Counted from the stretch's first letter, positions 7,480 through 15,431 are shown. The stretch: DNA of 49,965 bases from JAMLHH01 sp035515235 (GCA_035515235.1 DATJBS010000002.1:1-49965), one strand, 5' to 3'. The notes: generated by a model from the letters alone, not told the origin. A program made the numbers and translations.

Positions 7480-8415
7480 ATGAAAGTTACTGTAGTAGGA
7501 GCTGGAAACGTAGGAGCAACTTGCGCTAATGTTTTAGCTCACAGAGATTTTATTAACGAGATCATTCTGTTAGACATTAAAGAAGGTACCGCTGAGGGAA
7601 AATCCTTAGACATGTGGCAAACTGCACCTGTCAATTATTATTCAACAAAAGTAACAGGAGTAACCAATGATTATGCTGCTACTGCTGATTCTGATGTAGT
7701 AGTAATCACTTCTGGTCTTCCAAGAAAACCAGGTATGAGCCGTGATGACTTGATTGCAACTAATGCTAACATTGTAAAATCTGTTACAGAGCAAGTGGTG
7801 AAGTTTTCTCCAAACACAATTGTGATTGTAGTTTCTAATCCTTTGGACGTTATGACTTATTGCTCATACTTAGCTTCAGGTTTAGATTCTAAGAAAGTAA
7901 TGGGTATGGCTGGCGTTTTAGATACTGCACGTTACAGAGCATTTTTAGCAACTGAAATAGGCGTATCTCCAAAAGACATCCAAGCATTATTATTAGGTGG
8001 CCACGGTGATACTATGGTTCCACTTCCTAGATTCACAACAGTAGCTGGTATTCCAATTACTGACTTCGTAGGTGAAGAAAGATTAACAGAAATCATCAAA
8101 AGAGCTCAATCAGGCGGTGGTGAAATCGTTAATTTATTAGGTACATCAGCTTGGTATGCTCCAGGTGCTGCTGCTGCTCAAATGACAGAAGCTATCTTAA
8201 AAGATGAGAAAAGAATTTTACCAGTTTGTGCTTGGTTACAAGGAGAATATGGTATGAATGATATCTACTTAGGTGTGCCAGTTGTTTTAGGTAAAAACGG
8301 TATTGAGAAAATTATCGAATTGAATTTGAATGAAGCTGAATTATCATTATTGAAAGAATCTGCTGTAGCTGTAAGAGGTGTTTGTAGTGTTTTAGATGAT
8401 ATGAAATTATTCTAG
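7480..8415 (+). CDS. mdh: Malate dehydrogenase
   Basis: NAD-dependent malate/oxaloacetate interconversion in the TCA cycle. The 311-residue protein belongs to the lactate-dehydrogenase-like MDH group. It has the N-terminal GAGNVG (7-12), an active-site loop with Arg82 and Arg88 (LPRKPGMSRDD), which marks malate rather than lactate specificity, Asp148 and Arg151, and catalytic His175 in GGHGDTMVPLPR. It is followed 21 bp later by a strong terminator, so it is probably a single-gene unit. A weak -7-like box, TAAATTCG, lies at 7440-7447. Confidence 0.97.
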   Translation: MKVTVVGAGNVGATCANVLAHRDFINEIILLDIKEGTAEGKSLDMWQTAPVNYYSTKVTGVTNDYAATADSDVVVITSGLPRKPGMSRDDLIATNANIVKSVTEQVVKFSPNTIVIVVSNPLDVMTYCSYLASGLDSKKVMGMAGVLDTARYRAFLATEIGVSPKDIQALLLGGHGDTMVPLPRFTTVAGIPITDFVGEERLTEIIKRAQSGGGEIVNLLGTSAWYAPGAAAAQMTEAILKDEKRILPVCAWLQGEYGMNDIYLGVPVVLGKNGIEKIIELNLNEAELSLLKESAVAVRGVCSVLDDMKLF

Positions 8416-8436
8416 TCAATTTCTTAAAAATAGAAA

Positions 8437-8475
8437 AAGAGAAGGCTTTCCATTTTGGGAAGCCTTCTCTTTTTT
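8437..8475 (+). terminator. Intrinsic terminator of mdh
   Basis: A long stem (8437-8451 pairing with 8457-8471) containing GAGAAGGCTT / AAGCCTTCTC, followed by a T run to 8475. Confidence 0.92.
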
Positions 8476-8927
8476 AAACCAACCTATATAAACAAATAAA
8501 AACAATCAAAAAAAGCTGATGAACGACTGTGGCACATTTGTAACCTCTGATATACACGCTACAAAATGCTCTTTTTAGGTTCGGTAATTCCCTTGCTATA
8601 AATAGATCCAGTTTTCCGTTGCAAACTGAACTGAGACCCGCCCTACCCTATTCACATTTATACAATTCTATAATGTTAGGTTAACACGTGAGTTAGCCAT
8701 CCATCAGTACTATGAAGCTAAACAATTAATTTCGAATAAACAATTAATTAACATATTATGAATGTTAAATTTACATTTAAAAAAGTGTTAAAGTTCGGTT
8801 AAAAGCAGAGTCGCATTTCGATATAACTATTTAACTACCAACTATTTACAATAAATTAAGAAACTTTTAATTTTAACAAATCTCGAAAAGTCTTTGAAAA
8901 CTGAAACTCAACAATTATTTTCAACGT
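8476..8927. other. Long intergenic region, no gene recognised
   Basis: About 450 bp between the mdh terminator and the NlpC gene. No open frame with a recognisable product and no known RNA gene was found. The section 8520-8700 is less AT-rich than the rest, which could mean a small RNA or gene debris. The promoter of the NlpC gene is probably near 8845-8875 (TTTA, 19 bp, TAATTTTA), a weak match. Confidence 0.5.
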
Positions 8928-9476
8928 ATGCTAAAAGTCATTTCCACGATTGCTACAGTTTTATTATTTACATTTTCTGCATATTCTAGTGACCAAACCA
9001 CATGTACAATAGAAGCATTGTCATATGAACATGAGGTGAATTACGAAGATATTATTCAGTTCCTTAACCAAGAAAACATTAGACTGGATGAAATTCAAAA
9101 TCCTGACGTGTATGTTTTAGCTTATACTTGGCTCAATACTCCTTATAGATATGGTGGCAATACCAAAAACGGAATAGACTGCTCAAGATTTGTGATGAAA
9201 ATTTATAACGAAGCTTTAGGTTTACCTACTAACGGAACTTCTAGACAACTATACGATCAAGGAAATACAGTGGACAAAAGTGACTTAAACGAAGGTGACT
9301 TAGTATTTTTCAAAACAAGAGGAAGCAATATCAGTCATGTAGGTATTTATCTTCAAGACAATAAATTTGTACATTCTAGTTCTAGCAAAGGAGTAATAGT
9401 TTCTTCTTTAGACGAACCTTATTGGAAAAGAACATATTACAAATCAGCAAGATTTTTCGAGCCTAATCCTTTCTAG
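8928..9476 (+). CDS. NlpC/P60 (C40) cell-wall hydrolase, exported
   Basis: A 182-residue exported peptidase with an N-terminal signal sequence (MLKVISTIATVLLFTFSAYS). The NlpC/P60 domain fills residues 60-178: Cys85 in GIDCSRF is the nucleophile, with His137 in ISHVGIYL and His149 in FVHSSSS completing the active site. These enzymes cut D-Glu-diaminopimelate or related bonds in peptidoglycan stem peptides. There is no SH3 or LysM targeting domain, so it is the minimal form. It stands alone between a terminator and a convergent gene. Confidence 0.92.
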   Translation: MLKVISTIATVLLFTFSAYSSDQTTCTIEALSYEHEVNYEDIIQFLNQENIRLDEIQNPDVYVLAYTWLNTPYRYGGNTKNGIDCSRFVMKIYNEALGLPTNGTSRQLYDQGNTVDKSDLNEGDLVFFKTRGSNISHVGIYLQDNKFVHSSSSKGVIVSSLDEPYWKRTYYKSARFFEPNPF

Positions 9477-9514
9477 GATTTTATCATCACTACTTAGTAT
9501 TGCAGAAAAAAAAT

Positions 9515-9656
9515 AAACACATAGAGTCATAGCTTTTTTGTGATTTCAAACAGAAGTCGACAAGTATATAAGTCTACTCTCATAACATTTCCAATCCATT
9601 TCTACAGAAACACTATATATTATCTCTCTTAAATCTATGTTAGTATGTGGTTTTTT
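9515..9656. repeat. Inverted-repeat-bounded intergenic element
   Basis: AAACACATAGAGTCATAG (9515-9532) pairs imperfectly with CTATGTTAGTATGTGG plus a T run (9635-9656), enclosing about 100 bp. The ends resemble an AACACATAG-type repeat found between genes in Bacteroidota. It lies between the convergent NlpC and YjbQ genes and may also serve as a terminator. Confidence 0.5.
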
Positions 9657-9664
9657 GTTGAATA

Positions 9665-10075
9665 CTAATTCATAATAGTCACTACCAATTTTCTTTGACC
9701 TCCACGATTTCTGAATTCACAGAGATAAATTCCTTGCCAAATTCCTAGTGCCAATTCATGATTGATAATAGGAATACTGACCGAACTTCCACACAAAACA
9801 CTTTTAATATGTGCCGGCATATCATCCTCTCCTTCTATAGTATGTGAAAAGGCTACTCCTTTTTCTGGAACAATAAGATTCATCATCATTTCAAAATCAT
9901 CTAATACCGTATGGTCTGCATTTTCATTGATGCATATTCCTGCTGATGTGTGTTGAATAAACACAGTCAGCAATCCATTTTCTGGCAAAGAAGGAAGTGA
10001 CCTTAAAACTTCTTCCGTAATCAAGTGAAAACCTCGAGAATATGAAGGAAGGATGATTTTGATATTTTGTACCAT
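9665..10075 (-). CDS. yjbQ: YjbQ / UPF0047 family protein
   Basis: A 136-residue protein of the YjbQ family. It shows SRGFHLIT near the start, HTSAGICINENAD, the SH..EG..DMPAH block and a GGQRKLVV end. Family members have thiamin-phosphate-synthase-like side activity in E. coli, and their physiological role is not settled. I chose the ATG at 10075 because family proteins begin a few residues before the RSRGFHLIT motif. An in-frame ATG at 10114 would add 13 residues of unconserved sequence. The gene is convergent with the NlpC gene and has no operon partner. Confidence 0.88.
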   Translation of the reverse strand: MVQNIKIILPSYSRGFHLITEEVLRSLPSLPENGLLTVFIQHTSAGICINENADHTVLDDFEMMMNLIVPEKGVAFSHTIEGEDDMPAHIKSVLCGSSVSIPIINHELALGIWQGIYLCEFRNRGGQRKLVVTIMN

Positions 10076-10135
10076 TGACTTTGTTTTTGTAAAATTGTAT
10101 TTGTAAAGTATCATTATTGTTTGTAGAATTCAAAT

Positions 10136-10313
10136 GATTGCGGACTAGATCTACAATGACGAAGTACAGTGTCATTCTGAACTCGTTTCAGAATCTCTGC
10201 GTTTCAGACAGTCATCCTGAGCTTCATTCAGAATCTCTTAGTAATTCGTATCAGATTGCGGAACTAGTCCGCAATGACATGATCGGTTATTCTGAACTAG
10301 GTTCAGAATCCAC
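10136..10313. repeat. Two-module dispersed repeat cluster
   Basis: Two interleaved repeat types. One has the form TTCTGAACT-GTTTCAGAATC, itself a small palindrome, at about 10172-10196, 10210-10240 (diverged) and 10288-10312. The other begins GATTGCGGA and ends CAATGAC, at 10136-10160 and 10254-10278. In the second copy of that type TTGCGGA and TCCGCAA form a hairpin. The modules resemble dispersed intergenic repeats known in Bacteroidota and other bacteria. An open frame crosses them but is not a real gene. Confidence 0.75.
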
Positions 10314-10353
10314 ATTTTCTTAATAATATTCCTATCATAAAAAACCTTATAAT

Positions 10354-10385
10354 TTTAGGATTGTCGATTATGAAATGTAATTTTG
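10354..10385 (+). promoter_or_regulatory. Candidate promoter of the aminotransferase
   Basis: TAATTTTG at 10378-10385 matches the Bacteroidota -7 consensus TAnnTTTG exactly. A TTTA at 10354-10357, 20 bp upstream, is a weak -33 element. The ATG follows at 10406. Confidence 0.5.
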
Positions 10386-10405
10386 TAGACACAATTTAAA
10401 ACTAT

Positions 10406-11599
10406 ATGTTACCTACATCTGACCTGTTAAACAGATTAAGCGAGTCGGCAACGATCAAAATGGCTCAAATGAGTCGTGAACTTGCTGCTAAAGGCGTCAA
10501 CGTGATTAGTCTAAGCTTAGGCGAACCTGATTTTAGAGCTCCCAAACATATCAAAGATGCTGCGAAGAAGGCTTTGGATGCAGGATTTGATGGATATTCA
10601 CCTGTTGCTGGATTCATGGATTTGAGACAAGCTATTTGTGAAAAATTAAAAAGAGACAACCAAGTAGATTATAAACCTGAGCAAATCGTGGTTTCTACGG
10701 GTGCGAAACAATCTTTAGCGAACATATTCCAAAGCTTTTTGAATGAAGGTGATGAAGTGATTGTTCCAGCTCCATATTGGGTCAGCTATCCTGAGCAAAT
10801 CAAAATGTGTAATGCTACTCCGGTGTACATTTATACAGATATCGAAAGCAATTTCAAAATCACTCCTGAGCAATTAGAAGCGGCTATCACACCTAAAACA
10901 AAATTCATCGTTTACTCTTCTCCTTGCAATCCTACAGGTTCAGTGTATAGCAAAGAAGAATTAGCAGGATTGGTAGAAGTATTAGAAAAATATCCAAATG
11001 TCGTAGTCGTTTCAGATGAGATTTACGAACATATCAATTATGTAGGCGAACATGCAAGCATTGCTCAGTTTCCTTCAATGGTGGACAGAACAGTCATCGT
11101 GAATGGTCAAGCAAAAGGTTATGCTATGCCAGGTTGGAGAATTGGATATATCGCTGCACCGCTTTATATAGCAAAAGCTTGTGATAAATTACAAGGTCAA
11201 ACGACTTCTGGAACCAATAGTGTCGCTCAAAAAGCCACAATCGAAGCATTATTAGGCGACCAAACTCCTACCAAAGAGATGAGAGCTGCTTTCGAAAAAA
11301 GAAGAGATTTAGTATTGAGCATCATACAAACGATTCCAAATGTAAAATGCAATGTTCCTGATGGTGCATTTTATGTATTCCCTGATGTAAGTGCATATTT
11401 CGGCAAAACATTTAATGGCGAAGTGTTGAAAGATGCAGACGACCTTTGCTTGTACCTATTGAATGTAGGTCACGTAGCTGCAGTTTCTGGTAGCGGATTT
11501 GGCGCAGCAGAATGTATTAGATTCTCTTATGCAGCTTCAGAGGAAACTTTGACAGAAGCATTTACAAGAGTTAAAAACGCTTTAGAAAAATTAGCTTAA
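10406..11599 (+). CDS. Class I aminotransferase, aspartate-type
   Basis: A PLP-dependent enzyme of 397 residues, of the subgroup that includes bacterial aspartate/prephenate aminotransferases. Visible are SLGEPDF (37-43), the YSPVAGFMDLRQA block where the 2-oxo acid is recognised, SSPCNPTGSVYS (171-182), SDEIYE (203-208), and the Schiff-base Lys237 in NGQAKGYAMPGWRIGY with the downstream phosphate-binding Arg. The likely reaction is aspartate plus 2-oxoglutarate to oxaloacetate plus glutamate. Substrate range cannot be fixed from sequence. It is a single transcription unit with its own promoter and terminator. Confidence 0.93.
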   Translation: MLPTSDLLNRLSESATIKMAQMSRELAAKGVNVISLSLGEPDFRAPKHIKDAAKKALDAGFDGYSPVAGFMDLRQAICEKLKRDNQVDYKPEQIVVSTGAKQSLANIFQSFLNEGDEVIVPAPYWVSYPEQIKMCNATPVYIYTDIESNFKITPEQLEAAITPKTKFIVYSSPCNPTGSVYSKEELAGLVEVLEKYPNVVVVSDEIYEHINYVGEHASIAQFPSMVDRTVIVNGQAKGYAMPGWRIGYIAAPLYIAKACDKLQGQTTSGTNSVAQKATIEALLGDQTPTKEMRAAFEKRRDLVLSIIQTIPNVKCNVPDGAFYVFPDVSAYFGKTFNGEVLKDADDLCLYLLNVGHVAAVSGSGFGAAECIRFSYAASEETLTEAFTRVKNALEKLA

Positions 11600-11620
11600 T
11601 ATTTTAGCTAAACTTCAAAA

Positions 11621-11662
11621 TACCAACCAGTGGGTCTTTAAAGCTCACTGGTTTTTTTATTT
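11621..11662 (+). terminator. Intrinsic terminator of the aminotransferase (repeat copy 1)
   Basis: A stem of AACCAGTG with CACTGGTT around a short loop, followed by seven or more Ts. The whole 42-bp unit, including TACC before and TATTT after, recurs at 15011-15053 with only a few differences. Confidence 0.93.
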
Positions 11663-11773
11663 GGGCACCTCCCTATCGGGACCGAGCTATCACTTCGGCT
11701 TCCCTACTATCCACGGGTTAAAACCACGTGGCTATTCGGGTGATCCTCCGTTCTATCTCTGGTGCAAAAAGCG
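11657..11773. repeat. GC-rich intergenic repeat, copy 2
   Basis: Starts TATTTGGGCACCTCCCTATC and contains GGGACCGAGCTATC, CACTTCGGCT and CCACGGGTTAAAACCACGTGG. It is inverted and partly diverged relative to 4174-4250, and longer. It begins inside the T run of the preceding terminator. Confidence 0.65.
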
Positions 11774-11788
11774 GATTGCAAAAAAAGA

Positions 11789-11831
11789 AGACCGTATTTT
11801 AGACCGTAGACCAAAAGACTGTAGACCGTAA
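11789..11831. repeat. Degenerate heptamer array (AGACCGT)
   Basis: Five units of AGACCGT or one-base variants in 43 bp (agaccgt, agaccgt, agaccaa, agactgt, agaccgt), with short A/T spacers. It lies between two other repeat families. Confidence 0.7.
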
Positions 11832-11836
11832 AATCA

Positions 11837-11864
11837 CGTCATTGCGAGGAACGAAGCAATCTCT
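11837..11864. repeat. Dispersed repeat, GTCATTGCGAGG type
   Basis: Contains GTCATTGCGAGGAACGAAGC followed by AATCTC. This short sequence is a very widespread intergenic repeat in several bacterial phyla. Single partial copy here. Confidence 0.75.
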
Positions 11865-11931
11865 GAGTGAAATGCTAATTTTAAAACATTATTGTTAGAC
11901 AACAGACCAATGTCGTTAAGTTAAGCTCAAT

Positions 11932-11985
11932 TGTCATCCTGAAAGGATCTCTATAAAAAATACTCTTAGATGCTTTCAGCATGAC
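11932..11985. repeat. Dispersed repeat, GTCATCCTGAAAGGATCT type
   Basis: GTCATCCTGAAAGGATCT (11932-11950) is paired with AGATGCTTTCAGCATGAC (11968-11985) as two imperfectly complementary halves, a common form of this dispersed intergenic repeat. Confidence 0.7.
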
Positions 11986-12009
11986 ATAATGCTAAAATTT
12001 GATACTCTG

Positions 12010-12108
12010 TTGCGCCGTAGGTGCTCAAGCTTTATAGACTGTGTACCTACGGCACACCATTTTGATCTTTCATGGGTTTGTTACAAAGCTGATACACCTA
12101 CGGCGCAA
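12010..12108. repeat. 99-bp element with perfect 14-bp terminal inverted repeats
   Basis: Begins TTGCGCCGTAGGTG (12010-12023) and ends with its exact reverse complement CACCTACGGCGCAA (12095-12108). A third related arm (GTACCTACGGCAC) lies at about 12043-12055. There is no coding capacity, so it is a MITE-like or structured-RNA-like repeat. Closely similar CCTACGGC-type elements are widespread between genes in Bacteroidota. A 23-bp direct repeat lies at 11953-11975 and 12108-12130, the second copy abutting the element's right end. Confidence 0.85.
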
Positions 12109-12130
12109 TAAAAAATACTATTAGATGCTT

Positions 12131-12346
12131 CCATTTATGCTGAGGTTCTCCTTTAGATTAGCTAAATGAAATTATCGAAGTAGCATGACATGGTTGTAAT
12201 TTTAAGAAATTAAAATTTCAGGTAGTTGACCGTTTTGATTGAAGAAAAAATTGTCCTATCCCAAATGCAAAATATATACTGTTTTCCTAAAACTTAATTT
12301 TAGTTAATAAAATAGTTTTCATATTTTCATGGAAAAATTGATTTAT
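12131..12346. other. Leader region of the LRR gene
   Basis: Residual repeat-like sequence to about 12200, then AT-rich sequence. No gene was seen. No promoter box stands out clearly. Confidence 0.4.
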
Positions 12347-14995
12347 ATGAAAAAGGTCTTTACGATTCTATCGTTTTTCTTCATCGCTACAAGTGCATTT
12401 TCACAGTATATAGAGATTGATAATTATTTCATCAGAAAAGAGATGAAAATTCTTGCTCCTGAATGTTTTGATGCACAAGATAGATTAGATACTACTTGTA
12501 CAAAACTACAGGATATTGAAAGCTTTTTTGCCTCTGATGATGAATTAATGAATGGAGGAGACTTAAATGAAGATTTATATTATGAAATATACGGAGAAGA
12601 AAGCCCATTAACTTTGAGTTTTTCTGTAAACGGACTGCAATACTTAGTCAATTTAAAAAGTTTAAGCCTTGGATTTGGAAATACTAGTGTCAGTGCTAAG
12701 AAAATTCATTTACCCAAAAGCTTAAGAAGTGTTTATGCCTATTCTGTTTCATACTACACAGATGAGTATCAAGGTTTTGGTATTGAAATGCCGGATTCCG
12801 TTACGTGGGTTGGAATAAGTGGTGGTGGTTATGAACAAGGAGGATCAATAGGCTGCATCTTACCTTCTCAATTAGAAGAACTGGAAGTTTATGGATCCAA
12901 TAATATTTCAGGTATTATGAATACTAAAGTGAAAAAAATTACTTCTGAAGCTATCAATGTTTTTGAAAGCAACTTTAGTGTTGTTCCAAACACATTGGAA
13001 GAAATTAAATTTTCAAATATTTATTATAATAATTTTGATCAAGATGATTTTAATCCTAAACTTCCCCAATCGTTACCATCGCTCAAAAAATTAACTTTTG
13101 AAGAGGTGAGATTTGAAGAAAATAATGGATTTTTAAATACTTCAAATATGGATCAGCTTGAGGAACTATCCTTTATATATTCTGAAGGGTATGATTTAGT
13201 AAACTACCCTTCCAGACTAAAAAGAATTACTTATGATGGATGTATTGATTATAGATTAGGATACCCATGTGAAAAAAGTCCTAATATAAATTATGAATTT
13301 CCTGAAGGATTAGAATCCCTTAATATTTCAAATTTACCAGAACTAGAATATATTGAACCAACTTATCCTCCAGCTCTCCAAAATATTACGCTGTCTAATA
13401 TCAATATATCAGTTCTTACTGCTATTCCTTCTACGCTCAAAACCTTGGACATTTCTAAAAATAAATTAGAAGTATTAGCAAGCATTCCTGCGCAATTAGA
13501 CACTCTAAACGTTTCTGGGAACAGCAACTTGAAATGTCTTCCAACATTACCCGCTTCTTTAAAGTCCATTAATGTATCTGGAACTAAAATCAATTGTATT
13601 CCTAACGAAACAGACCAACTCAAAGCAACTATTGCTTTACCACTTTGTCCAAATCCATGTGGAGACACACCAGACTTATTAGCTGGATATGTGTACTTAG
13701 ATTACAATAAAAATGGAAAATTTGATGGGAGTGATGTTAAAGTTCAAGGGGCTTTTATACAAGCTAATGATAAAATCTTAACTTCAAATTCCAAAGGAGA
13801 ATACAGATTTTATGTAAATCCTGATGAAGAAAATAAAATCTCTGTCACCTATAATCATCCGCATTTAGATAAAATCTTACCTGCTCAGCGCACCTACACC
13901 AACTCTGGCAATAGCGAAAAAATTGATACCCTAAATTTTGCGGTTCAGCTAAAAGATGTAAATGATATTGAAGTATTGATTACTCCTTTTACTGCAAGAA
14001 ATGGTTTTACTCCACAAGTAAATATCACTGTAACTAATAGAGGAACTGTTTTTGCCAACAAAATCAATTTGTCTTTGCAAACTCCAGTAGATTGGACGAT
14101 TCAAAATACTACTCCGGTAGCACAAAACATTTCAGATAGTATTCTTTGGAATAATATTAATCTAGATAGAGGTCAAAGCAAAACTTTCAAAGCCAAAATA
14201 ACGGTTCCTTCTTCACTTCCTATCAATACGCCTTATGCTATTAAAGCTAAAGTGCAAAATGTAGTAGATGATTTTAGTCCAGAAAATAATACTTATACCT
14301 ATTCAAGTGTAATTCGCGGTTCTTATGACCCAAATGATAAATTAGTGACTCCAGAAGTTCTAGCACCAAATTATGCAGAAGGAACTGAACTTTTGTATAC
14401 TGTAAGATTTCAAAATACTGGAAATGATACTGCTTTTAAAGTGGTCGTTGTAGATACTATTTTAGAAAATTTAGATCCTCTAAGTTTACGAATGATTGAA
14501 AGTTCACATTCTGTAGAGTGGTATCTCAACGAAAACAGAGAAGTCTCTTTCATTTTTGACAATATCTTACTTCCTGATAGCAATGTCAACGAAGCAGCAT
14601 CTCATGGTTATGTAACTTTCGCTATCCAACCACTTCCAAATCTTGCAAGTGGAACAGCCATTGAAAATAGAGCAGGAATTTATTTCGACTTTAATGCGCC
14701 AATCATTACCAATTATGCAACTTCTAATGTGGACATTATCACGCTAATCAATGAAAAAAGCGCTCTTCAATTAAATGTTTACCCTAATCCTACCAAAGAT
14801 ATCTTAAATATCAGATGGGCTGAAGGTGGCAAAACAAATATATCTATTTCTGACATCTCTGGAAAAATTATCTTCCAATCTACAGAAGTTGGAAATTTCA
14901 AACAATTGCCTACTCAAAACTTTAGCAAAGGAATGTACATCATCCAGATACAAAATGAAAAAGGTTTAGGTCTTTCAAAAATAATCATTCAGTAA
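12347..14995 (+). CDS. Leucine-rich-repeat, DUF7619-type T9SS cargo protein
   Basis: A large secreted protein of 882 residues from this ATG. An ATG at 12329 would add six residues before the signal peptide MKKVFTILSFFFIATSAFSQ. The order is: leucine-rich repeats of the LPxxLxxLxIS type (about 200-420), a prealbumin-like segment with DYNKNGKFDGSD (about 445-525), an immunoglobulin-like segment (about 540-640), then SYDPNDK followed by the FQNTGNDTAFKV pattern of DUF7619 (about 650-800). It ends with a type A T9SS sorting domain beginning YPNPTKDILNI. It is probably exported through the T9SS and attached to the cell surface or released. Function unknown, perhaps binding or adhesion. It is flanked by duplicate terminator units. 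Confidence 0.85.
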   Translation: MKKVFTILSFFFIATSAFSQYIEIDNYFIRKEMKILAPECFDAQDRLDTTCTKLQDIESFFASDDELMNGGDLNEDLYYEIYGEESPLTLSFSVNGLQYLVNLKSLSLGFGNTSVSAKKIHLPKSLRSVYAYSVSYYTDEYQGFGIEMPDSVTWVGISGGGYEQGGSIGCILPSQLEELEVYGSNNISGIMNTKVKKITSEAINVFESNFSVVPNTLEEIKFSNIYYNNFDQDDFNPKLPQSLPSLKKLTFEEVRFEENNGFLNTSNMDQLEELSFIYSEGYDLVNYPSRLKRITYDGCIDYRLGYPCEKSPNINYEFPEGLESLNISNLPELEYIEPTYPPALQNITLSNINISVLTAIPSTLKTLDISKNKLEVLASIPAQLDTLNVSGNSNLKCLPTLPASLKSINVSGTKINCIPNETDQLKATIALPLCPNPCGDTPDLLAGYVYLDYNKNGKFDGSDVKVQGAFIQANDKILTSNSKGEYRFYVNPDEENKISVTYNHPHLDKILPAQRTYTNSGNSEKIDTLNFAVQLKDVNDIEVLITPFTARNGFTPQVNITVTNRGTVFANKINLSLQTPVDWTIQNTTPVAQNISDSILWNNINLDRGQSKTFKAKITVPSSLPINTPYAIKAKVQNVVDDFSPENNTYTYSSVIRGSYDPNDKLVTPEVLAPNYAEGTELLYTVRFQNTGNDTAFKVVVVDTILENLDPLSLRMIESSHSVEWYLNENREVSFIFDNILLPDSNVNEAASHGYVTFAIQPLPNLASGTAIENRAGIYFDFNAPIITNYATSNVDIITLINEKSALQLNVYPNPTKDILNIRWAEGGKTNISISDISGKIIFQSTEVGNFKQLPTQNFSKGMYIIQIQNEKGLGLSKIIIQ

Positions 14996-15010
14996 ATTTA
15001 TTTTCAATCA

Positions 15011-15053
15011 TACCAACCAGTGGGACTTCAAAGCTCACTGGTCTTTTTTATTT
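15011..15053 (+). terminator. Intrinsic terminator of the LRR gene (repeat copy 2)
   Basis: Near copy of the unit at 11621-11662: the same stem (ACCAGTG / CACTGGT), loop changed from gtctttaaag to gacttcaaag, and the same T-run and TATTT tail. Confidence 0.93.
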
Positions 15054-15221
15054 GCATTTGACCGATGTGATATTCCCAAAAAAAATGATTTTTTTATTTC
15101 TAATGAACATAAGATGTAAGCAATTATATTATAACGGTTATTTCCACTTAAGATTTTAAACACTCCTAAAACTTATTCGTTTTAGCTATATTAGAGTTGA
15201 TTATTTGCAAAACAAAAGGAC

Positions 15222-15431
15222 ATGAAACAAGTAACTTTAGAAATTCCCGAGAAAAAGTTTGAGTTTTTTATGGAACTAATAGAAAATTTAGGTTTTGTAA
15301 AAACTAATGTTTTAGATATTATTCCTGAAGAACACAAAAAAATAGTAAGAAATCGTATTACTGAATCCGACTTAAATCCCGAAAAGATATTGGATTGGAA
15401 TGATATAAAAAACGATTTCAACTTAGATTGA
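15222..15431 (+). CDS. Putative antitoxin of a ParE/RelE-type pair
   Basis: A small protein of 69 residues, acidic in its second half (EEHKK...ESDLNPEKILDWNDIKNDF), with no DNA-binding fold I can recognise. The call rests on context: its stop codon overlaps the ATG of a ParE/RelE-like toxin by one base (TGATG), the usual translational coupling of antitoxin and toxin. The C-terminal DWNDIKNDF segment is the sort of sequence that wraps a toxin partner. A -7-like box, TATATTAG, lies at 15187-15194. Confidence 0.65.
   Translation: MKQVTLEIPEKKFEFFMELIENLGFVKTNVLDIIPEEHKKIVRNRITESDLNPEKILDWNDIKNDFNLD

Noticed and set aside
8520..8720. Structural RNA gene such as 6S, SRP RNA or tmRNA
   Set aside because: I looked for the conserved core sequences and found none, so the region is left unassigned.
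9665..10114. Longer YjbQ start at 10114
   Set aside because: The 13 extra residues are not conserved in the family, and the ATG at 10075 gives the normal length.
10138..10323. Open frame of about 61 residues on the plus strand
   Set aside because: It is made entirely of the dispersed TTCTGAACT and GATTGCGGA repeats and has no protein-like composition.
11621..12130. CRISPR array
   Set aside because: The repeats are of different families with irregular spacing, with no regular repeat-spacer structure and no cas genes nearby.
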